From Naasia sp. (GTDB taxonomy: Bacteria > Actinomycetota > Actinomycetes > Actinomycetales > Microbacteriaceae): DNA of 48,915 bases. The stretch lies in contig NZ_JAODMK010000038.1 of the NCBI RefSeq assembly GCF_025465545.1, positions 1 through 48,915 of the forward strand. Reading direction: 5' to 3'. Below are positions 48,801 to 48,915 of this stretch, one piece after another. The notes under the pieces are model-generated. The model was not told the DNA's origin. It worked only from the letters and a program-made list of their open reading frames with translations, and did no database searches. Position 1 is the stretch's first letter, and the number at the start of each line of letters is the position of its first letter. The translations under genes were made by a program, and so were the position numbers.

Positions 48801-48915
48801 TCGGGCGACGCCCCCTGATAGGTGGTCACCACAGCGAGCCGGGGGAACGAGATCGACGGGATCAGCTCCTGCTTGAGCGCGGTGAGCGCGATGCCCCCGA
48901 AGACGGCCGCAACGA
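45881..48915 (-). CDS. RND efflux transporter permease (N-terminus cut by window edge)
   Basis: At least 1011 codons; the start lies right of the window. The first visible residues (ALKQELIPSISFPRLAVVTTYQGASPEVV) are the periplasmic loop after helix 1, so only the first helix or so is missing. Family features include VEGSTGELFRPFALTVTIALLASLLVSLTIVPVLA, GGLTIAIGRVVDDSIVVLENI, a Gly-rich loop (SIGGGGGGIAAAFRGGGGSGS) and the final NQYRERGATVRDALLQGASRRLRPILMTA. It belongs to the HAE1/AcrB-like class in Gram-positives; the substrate and partners are unknown. Confidence 0.93.
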   Translation of the reverse strand, partial: VAAVFGGIALTALKQELIPSISFPRLAVVTTYQGASPEVVNGSVSIPIEQAIQGIAGLESTSATSSTGRSVVSASFTYGTDLPSTENKIAQAINRISSSLPENLDPQVLSGSIDDFPVLQVAVTGGDDVTALAADLRRVVVPQLEDLDGVRAATVSGAPGQRITITPEPDELAARGVTVQAVREAVQSSGVLVPAGALTQDGQTLSVQAGTRLASVRDVARLPLVGATRATTIDDVASVKLENDPITSLSRVNGEPALTIGVTKLPGANTVEVSHAVRAALPGLGAAVGDPKFTIVFDQAPFIEQSIESLATEGLLGLVFAVLVILVFLLSVRATIVTAISIPTSVLITFVGLQFSDYSLNLLTLGGLTIAIGRVVDDSIVVLENIKRHLSSPEEAGRNRVDTIAGAVREVAGAVTASTLTTVTVFLPISFVEGSTGELFRPFALTVTIALLASLLVSLTIVPVLAYWVLKDGRRAPRAVAAAAPAGPSRLQRAYLRILRATLLRPLVTILVAALVFGGSLALLPLMKTNFLGSSGQNTLSVTQQFDPGTSLDVEAAAASRVEDELQAIDGVETVQASIGGGGGGIAAAFRGGGGSGSQAVYSITTVEGSDQDALQQQVRDRLDSLGGAAGTFSVQASSGFGSSSVIAIDITAGGQGDLETAAQAILDAVSPLDAVAEASSNLAAAQPYLEVAIDRTDAAAAGYTESALAGFVSQATLPATVGRVTIDDDLYSIYLAAADAPDTREQLAALDVPTPLGPVRLDTLAKVDVVEGPATVTTVDNLRSATVSVTPATDDLTTANAAVQQALSSVDLPGGATAEIGGVSADQRDAFGQLGIALLVAILIVYIVMVATFRSLLQPLLLLVSVPFAATGAILLQVATGIPLGVASIIGVLMLIGIVVTNAIVLIDLVNQYRERGATVRDALLQGASRRLRPILMTALATVFALLPMAIGLTGGGGFISQPLALVVIGGLASSTLLTLIVLPVLYALVEGPRERRRARREQALAESA

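Overview
The window is about 70% G+C, with GTG and TTG starts, many ATGA/GTGA gene overlaps and an actinobacterial gene order. It most resembles Microbacteriaceae (Rathayibacter, Leifsonia or Clavibacter-like); the family is an inference from gene content and order. There are no transposases, phage genes, CRISPR arrays or rRNA genes. Two genes are cut by the edges: clpC on the left and an RND efflux pump on the right.

Region 1 (1-15.3 kb) is conserved housekeeping. clpC is divergent from a DinB2-like Y-family polymerase. A long minus-strand run then reads tilS, hpt, ftsH, folE, folP, a folB-folK fusion, a DUF3180-type gene, two bacterial-PH membrane genes, a DUF2520-type gene, panC, lysS and two tiny membrane genes. 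It joins tRNA modification, purine salvage, membrane proteolysis, folate and pantothenate synthesis, and lysine charging. ppa is divergent from tilS.

Region 2 (15.3-18.5 kb) has two overlapping secreted cell-wall hydrolases, M23 and NlpC/P60, with related coiled-coil N-termini. A tRNA-Glu/Asp/Phe cluster follows, with a recognisable promoter and terminator.

Region 3 (18.5-31.4 kb) is the accessory part. It holds a 3Fe-4S-type ferredoxin with its reductase, and a PepSY/response regulator/histidine kinase module with an OmpR-style direct repeat before the PepSY gene. It then holds an anchored alpha/beta hydrolase, an MFS exporter, a small membrane protein, a GlxA-type (DJ-1 plus AraC) regulator, a membrane-anchored DJ-1/PfpI protein and a four-helix membrane protein. 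Three collinear copies of a 57-bp promoter-like element precede the hydrolase, the membrane-protein/MFS pair and the DJ-1 operon, and the last two flank the regulator gene. I read this as an undescribed small regulon. Two 63-bp REP-like palindromes and two convergent nuclease-like genes also lie here.

Region 4 (31.9-48.9 kb) has an SDR, cysK-cysE, an HdeD-like protein, homocysteine methyltransferase, proline iminopeptidase, a cation diffusion facilitator, a zinc metallopeptidase, an LigB-type DNA ligase, RecQ, a DMT exporter, a DEAD-box helicase with a repetitive basic N-terminus, and the partial RND pump.
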